Below, one piece after another: positions 1-6,809 of a stretch of DNA of 64,000 nt. Source of the stretch: Frankia umida (GTDB lineage Bacteria; Actinomycetota; Actinomycetes; Frankiales; Frankiaceae); the NCBI RefSeq assembly GCF_023242945.1, contig NZ_JALKFT010000001.1:248001-312000 (forward strand), read 5' to 3'. A program made the position numbers and the translations under genes. A model generated the notes under the pieces. The model worked only from the letters and a program-made list of their open reading frames with translations. It had not been told where the DNA came from and made no database searches. Each line of letters starts with the position of its first letter. The first letter of the stretch is position 1.

Positions 1-799
1 TCACGGACCAGTCGAACGGCCAGCTTGTGATGATGATCCCGGCGAGTTTCCCGCACCTTCCGGTGCAGCACCGCCACTCGGCGCACCGCCTTCCGACGGT
101 TCGCCGAGCCTTTCCGCTTACGGGCCAGCGCCCGCTGGGCGCGGGCGAGGTGACGCTGTCGCGATCGCAGGTGGCGGGGATTGACGACGATCTCACCGGT
201 GGACAGGGTCGCCAGCCGATCCAAGCCGAGATCGATCCCGACCTCACCAGGTGACGGCGGGTACGGCTCGTCGGCGATGTCGACGACGAACGACACGTAG
301 TACCGGCCGTCGGCCTCCCGGATCACCGTGGCCGACGACGGCACCGACGCCAACGGCCGCGACCATTCCAGCCGCAGATCGCCCACCTTCGAGACCCTCA
401 CGCCCCGAGCGGTGACGCTGAACCCGTTGCGGGTGAGCCGGATCGACTGCCGGTTGTCCTTGCGCGACCGGAACCGGGGATGACCCACCTTCCGGCCCCT
501 GCGCTTCCCGGACAGCGAGTCGAACCAGTTCCGGAACGCGCGGCGCGCGTCCTGCATGCCTGCACGAGCACAACCGACGACACCTCCGCGAGCCATTCCC
601 GTTCGGGAGTGAGCTTCGCGAGCGTGACGACACGCCGCTGCACGTCGGTGTCGAACAGCTTCTCGCCGGCCTTGAACGCATCGTCGCGCAGCCGGATCGC
701 GTCGTTGAACACCACCCGGGCGCAGCCGAACGCCCGTGCGAGCGCCTGAACCTGCCCCGGCTCGGGGTAGGCCCGGTAGCGGTAGCGCACGATCGGCAT
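1..799 (-). pseudogene. tnpB: TnpB (IS605 OrfB) RNA-guided nuclease, frameshifted and cut by window edge
   Basis: Translation from ATG 799 gives MPIVRYRYRAYPEPGQ and continues in a TnpB-like frame to about position 556. One base then appears to be missing, because the TnpB sequence resumes in the next frame with QDARRAFRNWFDSLSGKR. That second frame stays open to the window edge and includes the RuvC-I region VGIDLGLDRLATLSTGEI with its catalytic Asp. The RuvC-II, zinc-finger and RuvC-III parts lie beyond base 1. TnpB proteins are omega-RNA-guided DNA nucleases that help keep IS605 elements in place. With the frameshift this copy is probably inactive, unless the missing base is a sequencing error. 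The divergent tnpA next door is intact. Confidence 0.88.
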
Positions 800-820
800 C
801 TCACCCATCATACTTGGTCT

Positions 821-1246
821 ATGAACATCTCCGACGACTACCGGCGAGGTAGACATGTGGTTTCCAGGCTTCATGTTCACTTGGTCTTTGTGACGAAGTA
901 CCGGCGGGGTGTGTTCGACTCGGCGATGCTCGACGCCTGCGAGCGGACCCTGCGCGACGTGTGCGACGACTTCGGCGCCCGCCTGGTCGAGTTCAACGGC
1001 GAGGACGACCACGTGCACCTGCTGGTCGAGTACCCACCGAAGGTCACCGTGTCCGCGCTCGTGAACTCGCTGAAGGGCGTGTCCGCACGGATGCTGCGTG
1101 CCGAGTTCACCAGCCAGGTGAACCAGGCATCGATACGCGGGCATTTCTGGTCCCCGTCGTACCTCGCGGTGTCAGCTGGCGATGCCCCGATCGCACTGTT
1201 GCGCGAGTACATCGAAGGGCAACGGCGACCAGCCCCGACGCGCTAA
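821..1246 (+). CDS. tnpA: TnpA Y1 (HUH) transposase of IS200/IS605 family
   Basis: This 141-residue protein is the usual length for the family. The HUH metal-binding motif is visible as DDHVHLLVEYPP. The nucleophilic tyrosine is probably the one in LREYIEGQ near the C-terminus, which matches the YxxNQ-like motif of IS608 TnpA. The enzyme cuts and rejoins single-stranded DNA at hairpin ends during peel-and-paste transposition. The start ATG lies 21 bp from the tnpB start on the other strand, so both genes share a very short promoter region. All key residues appear present, so this transposase could still act. Confidence 0.93.
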   Translation: MNISDDYRRGRHVVSRLHVHLVFVTKYRRGVFDSAMLDACERTLRDVCDDFGARLVEFNGEDDHVHLLVEYPPKVTVSALVNSLKGVSARMLRAEFTSQVNQASIRGHFWSPSYLAVSAGDAPIALLREYIEGQRRPAPTR

Positions 1247-1287
1247 CCCAGCCCTGAAGGACGGGACTTGCGCGCTACGAATCCGGG

Positions 1288-2532
1288 TCACACCGGTGCT
1301 CGCGATGCCACGGACCGTGCGGATCGAACCGGCCGGCCGGCACGCACGGGCGCCGTCTCCGAACCGGCCAGACGAGCGACCGGGATGCGCGCGACCGCCG
1401 AGCTCGACGGGTTCGCCCCGCCAGGACTGGTGGGGTCGGTATGGCCGGCGGGGTCGGTGAGGTGGAGCAGTTCGGCGTGGGTGGGCAGGGCCTCATAGCC
1501 ACCTGGACGGCCGACCGTGCGGACCGCCGCCCGCTGCGCCGCGTGCACCGCGTCCAGCGGCGACCAGCCCGCCACCAGCTGCGCGGTGAACACCGCCGTG
1601 AACGCGTCGCTGGCCGCGGTCGTATCCACCACGATCCTCGCCGACGCGCGGTGAGGGGAGCTCTGTCCGTTGGAGCGCAGCACGCAGCCCCGCGCCCCCA
1701 GCGTGACACACACGATCGGCACGCCGAGGTGGTCGGCGAGCGCGTCGGCGAGCAGGCGCGCGGGGCCAGCCGCGCCGGGATGCCCGACCAGCAGCGCGCG
1801 AGCCTCGGCCTCGTTCGGCACCAGCACGTCCACCAGATCCCAGGGCACGCGGCCGAGCAGCGCGGTCCGGTCCCCCGCCACCGCCGCTCCCGCCGCCGGC
1901 GGCAGCGCGGGTGCCGGGTGGACGACCACCCAGCGCCCCACCGCGGCCGCCGCGGCGACAAGCTCCGCGGCGGCCGCGGGAAACTCGAAGGTCACCACCG
2001 TCGCACCGACCCGACCGCCGAGACCGCGGGCCGCCTCGTGGATGGTCCTCGCGGTCGGCGCCAGCTCGTCCGGTACCCGCCACACCACGGCCTTCTCCCC
2101 GTCCGGCCGGCTGTGCACGACGCACACCGGTGTCGGCGCACCCTGGTGGACGGCCATCGCGGACACGTCCACCCCGTCCGCGATCAGCACCGAGCGGATG
2201 GCCTCACCCACGGGATCGCGGCCGACCGAGCCGACCGCCGCGACCCGACCGCCGAGCCGGGCGAAGGTGATCGCCTGGTTCAGCGCCTTGCCACCGGGCA
2301 CCGTACGCATCGCGTCGGCCCGCAGGTCATCGCCCCAGACCGGCAACCCCGAGGTACTGATCAGGCAGTCGAGCACGAACCCGCCGGCCACCAGAAAGCC
2401 CGCCGGCCCGCCCGCGCCGTCACTGTCATCCTGGACGCCGCGCTCCCGCGCCGCGCCGACTCCGTTGTCGGCGCAGAGCTCACACTCGCTGACGTCCTCC
2501 GCGCCGTCATGACCGGCGCCCGTGGTCCTCAC
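1288..2532 (-). CDS. PfkB-family carbohydrate kinase (ribokinase-like)
   Basis: The ribokinase fold is recognisable from VAGGFVLDCL near the N-terminus, the substrate-side motif PGGKALNQA and the C-terminal ATP-site motif DTTAASDAF. The family motif is DTxGAGD or DTxAAGD; the catalytic Asp is kept but the last Gly of the anion hole is Ser here. The substrate cannot be read from sequence; ribose, adenosine or another sugar or nucleoside is possible. The frame is open upstream to 2643. GTG 2532 is chosen because a GGGGG run precedes it, but the conserved core begins only near 2403, so the start is uncertain. A tail of about 60 residues after the family core is Ala/Arg/Pro-rich. The gene appears to stand alone. 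Confidence 0.75.
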   Translation of the reverse strand: MRTTGAGHDGAEDVSECELCADNGVGAARERGVQDDSDGAGGPAGFLVAGGFVLDCLISTSGLPVWGDDLRADAMRTVPGGKALNQAITFARLGGRVAAVGSVGRDPVGEAIRSVLIADGVDVSAMAVHQGAPTPVCVVHSRPDGEKAVVWRVPDELAPTARTIHEAARGLGGRVGATVVTFEFPAAAAELVAAAAAVGRWVVVHPAPALPPAAGAAVAGDRTALLGRVPWDLVDVLVPNEAEARALLVGHPGAAGPARLLADALADHLGVPIVCVTLGARGCVLRSNGQSSPHRASARIVVDTTAASDAFTAVFTAQLVAGWSPLDAVHAAQRAAVRTVGRPGGYEALPTHAELLHLTDPAGHTDPTSPGGANPSSSAVARIPVARLAGSETAPVRAGRPVRSARSVASRAPV

Positions 2533-2923
2533 ACATCCCCCGTGCGGGCTCGTGTTCTGCGATGGTCTCGGACGAGCACTGACGATCGGTCCGGCGAAAC
2601 TCCCGGACCGGCGTGCTCGGGGCCACCGTAGTTGACACCACAATCGACACCCCGAATCGGCCCGCGACCCATGACCGAGCCATCACCCAAGGGCATGATG
2701 AAATTCAAAATTCGCACGTTCCGTTGCCTGTAAATTTCACCGCGTCGATCTCATAGTGGACGGCACAACGGCTGGATCGCTCTGCGAAACCACACCTTCC
2801 GACTGGGTGGACCGGCACCGCGGCCCGGCACCGCCGACCCTGGACGCGCCCATCCGGTTCACCGAGCCGAAGACCGCCCGATTCGCCCACCCGCCCACCC
2901 ACCCGGCTGGCCTCGGCGAAAGG

Positions 2924-3802
2924 CTAGCCGGTCACCACAACGAGAACCGACTGTCCACCCACGAAGCGCCCATTTCGGACCATGTCCATGACGGCGGCAA
3001 GCATTTTCGCGACGTAGACCCGCTCCACCGCGAGACCGTGCAGCCGCTCGAACTCGGCGGCGAAGGCCAGCAGCTCAGGAGACATCTTCGCGAATCCACC
3101 ACCGTGATAGCCGAGCTCGATCGACCAGTTCTCGCTGACGCCGCCGAACGCCGCGTGCTGCAGGCGCCGGACCTCATCCCGCAGGAAGTCCGCCCCTTTC
3201 AGCGCGGCGATTCCCACCGCGCGCGTCCCAGCCACAGAGGCCAGCCCATGGCTGAGACCGGCCAGGGTACCGCCAGTGCCGCACGGACAGACCACGACAT
3301 CGTAGGACGTGCCGATCTCCGCCGCGATCTGGACGCAGCCCCGCACCCCCAGGTCGTTCGAGCCGCCCTCGGGTATCAGGTAGAAGCGGCCGAACCGCGC
3401 GGGCAGGCTGCCAAGAAACTCCGCCGACGCCCGCTGCCGATAGACGCCGCGGTCCACATAGTGCAGTTCCATACCGTCCCGCCGGGCCGCCGTGAGTGAC
3501 GGGTTGAGCGGCAGGTGCTCCTCGCCCCGGATCAGCCCGACCGTGGCGATCCCAAGTGCCCGCCCGGCCGCCGCGACCGCCCGGATGTGATTCGAATACG
3601 CCCCGCCGAACGTCACGATCGTCTCGTGCCCCTGATCGAGCACCGCGCGAAGGTTCGGACCGAGCTTGCGCCACTTGTTTCCCGGCAGCTCCGGGTGAAT
3701 CAGGTCGTCCCGCTTCAGGAACACCTCGACCCCGTACCCCGACAGCCGCGAATCGACCAACCGCTCCACCGGCGACGGCACCCGCACCCCAAGCCCCGCC
3801 AT
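2924..3802 (-). CDS. PLP-dependent D-cysteine desulfhydrase / ACC deaminase family
   Basis: This is a fold-type II PLP enzyme of 292 residues. KRDDLIHPELPGNKWRKL contains the PLP-binding lysine. TFGGAYSNHI is the second conserved loop and CPCGTGGTLAGL is the phosphate-binding loop. The family either splits D-cysteine to pyruvate, ammonia and sulfide or deaminates 1-aminocyclopropane-1-carboxylate. Telling these apart needs substrate-site residues that cannot be judged here. ACC deaminase would be relevant in a plant symbiont because it lowers plant ethylene. ATG 3802 is chosen because GGGAGGAAAC lies directly upstream; the longer open frame to 3958 lacks this. Confidence 0.8.
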   Translation of the reverse strand: MAGLGVRVPSPVERLVDSRLSGYGVEVFLKRDDLIHPELPGNKWRKLGPNLRAVLDQGHETIVTFGGAYSNHIRAVAAAGRALGIATVGLIRGEEHLPLNPSLTAARRDGMELHYVDRGVYRQRASAEFLGSLPARFGRFYLIPEGGSNDLGVRGCVQIAAEIGTSYDVVVCPCGTGGTLAGLSHGLASVAGTRAVGIAALKGADFLRDEVRRLQHAAFGGVSENWSIELGYHGGGFAKMSPELLAFAAEFERLHGLAVERVYVAKMLAAVMDMVRNGRFVGGQSVLVVVTG

Positions 3803-4459
3803 CCCCGTTTCCTCCCGCCCACCCAGCGCACCCACCTCCCCTTCCGGACTCCGGTTCTTCCCTCTCCGCCCCTGCCGTTCGCTGTCGCGGGACGGGTCGA
3901 GCCGCACGGTAGGGCCGCCACCCACTCTGAACGGACCTACACGACGAAGTCGATACACGGAGTCACCGCAGGCGGGAATCTGACCCTTGTTGCAAGCTTG
4001 GAAAGTTGATGTTCAGGTAGCCCGACCTCGCCTATTCCGACGGATGCTGCCCCGATTGTCTCCTCACGGCCCCGTCGCGTGGCTTGCAGATGGCCCGATC
4101 CTCGCCTGCGCGCAACTGGCGTGATCCAGCCGCAGGCCGACTCCAGCCGTCCCTCCATCAGTGCCGAGGTAGCGCGATTCCCCACCGGGCCGCTTTCGAC
4201 GCCATAGTCGGAGTATGCGCACAGCTAGCTCCGGGCCTGATCGGGGCGGATAAACGAGGCTACGGTGGACCACAAGCGGGGCATACGGTCGCTACTCACC
4301 ATGATCCCCTCCAACCAAAGAGCGTTGACAGTCAGTACCTACTCCCACACCGAGCGCACTGTTCCGATCCGACCCGACACAAAAGGCCGCGCTTTCCTGC
4401 CCGCCGCGGTAATCTCTGCTGGTCTGCCAGCCGGATACTGCGATGGGCTACTTGGTGCA
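3803..4459. other. Intergenic stretch holding a tRNA-Gly remnant and the left edge of an AT-richer island
   Basis: No convincing gene is seen. The only recognisable object is the degraded tRNA-Gly fragment at 3974-4014. Downstream of it base composition drops clearly below the flanking DNA, which marks the start of the DarTG island. A TTGACA-like hexamer at 4325-4330 has no good -10 partner. Short open frames here look random. Confidence 0.6.
3974..4014 (-). repeat. Degraded tRNA-Gly fragment, possible attachment-site remnant
   Basis: These 41 bp match the anticodon-to-T-arm part of the intact tRNA-Gly(CCC) at 6717-6757 in the same orientation, with 33 of 41 bases identical by eye. The stretch GTTGCAAGCTTGG is exact in both. 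The acceptor stem is absent and the anticodon stem no longer pairs, so this is not a working tRNA. Together with the intact tRNA it brackets the AT-richer DarTG island, as expected of att sites left by tRNA-targeted integration. No integrase is present, so the integration model is inference. Confidence 0.6.
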
Positions 4460-5076
4460 ATGGTTACGTGGATTTATCACTTCACCCACGCGGGTAATTT
4501 TGCCCGAATCATCCAGTCCGGCGCGTTGATTTGCGACCGGGAATGCATGCTAAATTAGCTTACCACCCGATCGATCGCATACCCGAATATTAAGTCCCAG
4601 AGGGCTAAAGCTTTAGTAGAAGCCGGTCCAGGCGGAAACCTTGACGAGTATGTCCCTTTCTACTTCGGCCCTCGTTCGCCAATGCTGCTCGCCTACACCA
4701 GAGGTGGAGTTACAGGAAGAACCGAGAACCCAGATCATATTGTTTACTTCGTGACACAAGCCGAACGTGTTGCAGCTCACGGATATCAGTTTGCTTTCAC
4801 CGACGGGCATCCAATCCGTGAANNNNNNNNNNGTCTAGATAAGCTAGGCGAAGTAGATCACAATATAATGAGGGTGCAGTGGTGGAACGATACCGACGAC
4901 GACAACGACAGGAAGCGTCGTCGCCAGGCGGAGTTCCTCGTATACGGAAAATTGCCCCTAGAACTGGTGATGTACATAGGCGTGCGAACAGAGGGCATGG
5001 CAACCTGGGTGACCAAGGTTACACGAAACCTCACGCCGCCCACACCTTGCATTATTCGGCCAAATTAGTATTATTA
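4460..5076 (+). pseudogene. darT: DarT-like ADP-ribosyltransferase toxin with two in-frame TAG codons and an assembly gap
   Basis: A single reading frame carries the whole DarT (DUF4433) signature. It has WIYHFTHAGNFARII at the N-terminus, EYVPFYFGPRSPML in the middle, and DRKRRRQAEFLVYG, whose Glu is the expected catalytic residue. The C-terminus reads IIRPN, then a stop codon, then YY. DarT ADP-ribosylates thymidine in single-stranded DNA. TAG interrupts the frame at 4556-4558 and again at 5066-5068, just before the final Tyr-Tyr and a probable true stop TAn at 5075-5077. A ten-N gap at 4823-4832 replaces a few codons, and a second follows the gene. The TAGs may be true inactivating mutations or errors in a poorly sequenced toxic locus. 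The antitoxin gene follows directly. Confidence 0.85.
4823..4832. other. Assembly gap (ten N) inside the toxin gene
   Basis: Ten N bases break the DarT-like gene between a TDGHPIRE segment and LDKLGEVDHN. Homologous toxins have a few more residues here than ten bases can supply, so the true gap is probably not ten bases. Confidence 0.95.
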
Positions 5077-5086
5077 NNNNNNNNNN
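5077..5086. other. Assembly gap (ten N) between toxin and antitoxin genes
   Basis: This second ten-N run begins on the third base of the probable toxin stop codon (TA followed by N). Only about 30 known bases separate it from the antitoxin start. The real spacing between the two genes, and any promoter there, is therefore unknown. Confidence 0.95.
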
Positions 5087-5117
5087 TTATTAGGAATCTC
5101 AGGAAAGGAGGAAGGTG

Positions 5118-6164
5118 ATGATTATCGAAGCATCGGGGAATCTCCTTGAAGCAGAAGCCGAAGCCCTGGTTAATACGGTTAACACCGTCGGAGTCGCAGG
5201 AAAAGGGATCGCGCTTCAATTTCGCCAGGCCTTTCCCGAGAATTTCAAGGAGTACCAGCGAGCGGCGCGGCATGGCGAGGTAACACCGGGACGGATGCTC
5301 GTTCACATAACCGAACAGCTACACCCTCGCTACATAATTAACTTCCCAACAAAGCGACATTGGCGGGAACGCAGCCGAACAGCCGATATTCGAGATGGAC
5401 TGCAGGATCTCGTCAAGGTACTTGTCAAGTATAAAATTAAGAGCGTCGCCATCCCGCCTTTGGGCTGCGGTAATGGTGGTCTCGATTGGAACGACGTACG
5501 TCCACTCGTTGTTGCAGCGCTTAGCGAACTCGACGTGGAAATCAAGCTTTATTCGCCAGAAGGCGCTCCTTCCGCCGATGTCATGCCCGTCCACACCGAT
5601 CGTCCGCGCATGACAGCGGGTCGCGCGATCATGATACTCATGATGCATCAATACCGCACAAGCGATGATTTTCGCCTAAGCGCGCTCGAAGTTCAAAAAC
5701 TTGCCTATTTCATGCAAGAAGTCGGCGAAAAGCTGCTTCTAAGATACACGAAAGCTGCCTATGGCCCCTACGCCGAGAACCTCAATCATGTACTGCAGGC
5801 GATGGAGGGTCACTACACCCGCGGATATGGCGACCGAAGCCGGGAGCCTCGTATCCACTTGCTGCCGGGAGCAGAGCGAGAAGCCGAGTCGTTCCTGCAG
5901 GGCCGGGAAGAATCGCTAGACCACTTGGTGCAAGTCCGCCGTCTGGTTGATGGCTGGGAGACACCCTATGGTCTGGAGCTTCTCGCGACCACGCATTGGG
6001 CGCTCACCCGCGCTGAGAAGCAGATCAGCAGTCGTGAGAGTCTTCATAAATACGTTGCCTCCTGGACTCCCCGAAAAGCGATGCTATTCAAGGAAAATCA
6101 GATTGATCGCGCTGTCGACCATCTGGTTTCCACTGGCACAGTTAGCCATCGCAGTTGGATGTGA
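5118..6164 (+). CDS. darG: DarG-like macrodomain antitoxin (DNA ADP-ribosylglycohydrolase)
   Basis: This 348-residue protein has a macrodomain at about residues 1-155 and a second domain to the end. The macrodomain shows GNLLEAEAEALVNTVN, GVAGKGIALQFR and IPPLGCGNGGLDW, the ADP-ribose-binding loops. The C-terminal part contains LSALEVQKLAYFMQEVG and YGPYAENLNHVL, like the SocA/DUF4065-type domain that binds and blocks DarT. DarG therefore removes ADP-ribose from DNA and also sequesters the toxin. ATG 5118 is chosen because AAAGGAGG ends six bases upstream; GTG 5115 is the alternative. The gene is intact although its partner toxin is not. Its codon use is much more AT-rich than that of flanking genes, which suggests horizontal transfer. 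Confidence 0.9.
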   Translation: MIIEASGNLLEAEAEALVNTVNTVGVAGKGIALQFRQAFPENFKEYQRAARHGEVTPGRMLVHITEQLHPRYIINFPTKRHWRERSRTADIRDGLQDLVKVLVKYKIKSVAIPPLGCGNGGLDWNDVRPLVVAALSELDVEIKLYSPEGAPSADVMPVHTDRPRMTAGRAIMILMMHQYRTSDDFRLSALEVQKLAYFMQEVGEKLLLRYTKAAYGPYAENLNHVLQAMEGHYTRGYGDRSREPRIHLLPGAEREAESFLQGREESLDHLVQVRRLVDGWETPYGLELLATTHWALTRAEKQISSRESLHKYVASWTPRKAMLFKENQIDRAVDHLVSTGTVSHRSWM

Positions 6165-6703
6165 GTTGCATCCAGCATGGTTCCCAAAATCTGCATTTCA
6201 GCGATACCCGGGCCCTTTTCTCGGAGAGCAGCAACTCCCCCTAACACGAGGATTCTCCACTGACGATTACGCTCGTACGCAAATCACCAGGTACGAGCAT
6301 GCCAAGAGTGAGAGCCACGATCAGCCAAAGATAGATCACTGATGATGATGTCGTCGGCCCCTCGTCAGCTATGATTCGGCAGTTCAGTACATATGCCACT
6401 CCGTACCGAGGATACCGAGCATCGTGACAGTGCCGATATCAGCCGTGGTGGCATGCACCCGGCTGGCGTCCGGCAACAGGGGTCAGAAAAACAGTTCAGC
6501 CGGCTACCATGGCTAGTTGGGGCTCGGCAATTACCAGTGAAGGAATGCTGCACCTGACTAGAATTCGATCGACGTATATGTAGCTGATCGCGTAGCTTAC
6601 AGCGCTGCCATACACGGAGTGGCCCATGGATGGCTCGTAGCCCGATCGGGAGCAGCTACGAAGAGCCCCTGGCCGGAGTGAGCTCTGATCAGGGACGAAG
6701 AGA
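6165..6703. other. Non-coding right side of the DarTG island
   Basis: No supported gene is seen in about 540 bp of AT-richer sequence. A small inverted repeat, GGATG and CATCC, spans the antitoxin stop codon near 6157-6173. The open frame that runs through the tRNA region on the minus strand is a tRNA shadow. Confidence 0.55.
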
Positions 6704-6777
6704 TGGAGCGGGCGACGGGAATCGAACCCGCGTTGCAAGCTTGGGAAGCTCGTGTTCTGCCTCTGAACTACGCCCGC
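6704..6777 (-). tRNA. tRNA-Gly (anticodon CCC)
   Basis: Read on the minus strand, the gene starts GCGGGCG and ends GCCCGCT followed by an encoded CCA. The acceptor stem pairs fully. The D arm (GTTC and GAAC) and the T arm (CGGGT-TCGATTC-CCG) are clear. The anticodon arm is CGAGC-TTCCCAA-GCTTG, which gives anticodon CCC. It lies 33 bp downstream of the GH65 gene on the same strand. It also forms the right border of the DarTG island, opposite the degraded copy at 3974-4014. Confidence 0.95.
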
Positions 6778-6809
6778 GTGGTGCAACCGCATCGTACCGG
6801 ATGAGCGGC

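Larger units (their letters stand above)
1..1280. mobile_element. IS200/IS605-family insertion sequence, left part of window
   Basis: This element has divergent tnpA (plus strand) and tnpB (minus strand) genes separated by 21 bp, the IS605-type organisation. The end beyond tnpA, about 1247-1277, has a short palindromic tip around CCCTGAAGGACGGG. That resembles the CCTGAAGAC hairpin loop in the second IS remnant near 47.6 kb. The other end, beyond the tnpB 3' part, lies outside the window. The element sits about 10 bp from the 3' end of the PfkB gene and so does not break it. The exact boundary is inferred. Confidence 0.8.

Noticed and set aside
1288..2532. PsuK, the kinase partner of PsuG
   Set aside because: The kinase is PfkB-like, but it is 21 kb from psuG on the other strand and has no diagnostic residues that I can read.
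2705..2902. Small gene between the PfkB and PLP-enzyme genes
   Set aside because: It is 65 codons with no ribosome site and no recognisable pattern, in a 280-bp intergenic gap.
3974..4014. A second working tRNA-Gly
   Set aside because: Only the anticodon-to-T-arm part is present, the anticodon stem has mismatches and no acceptor stem can be formed.
4460..5077. UAG recoding as the reason for the TAG codons in the toxin
   Set aside because: TAG is a normal stop elsewhere here; clpB ends in TAG, for example. No suppressor tRNA is seen. Mutation or sequence error is simpler.
6496..6792. 98-codon gene on the minus strand near the tRNA
   Set aside because: Its N-terminus (VVQRQNTSFPSLQRGFDSR) is the usual translation of a tRNA gene, so it is a shadow.
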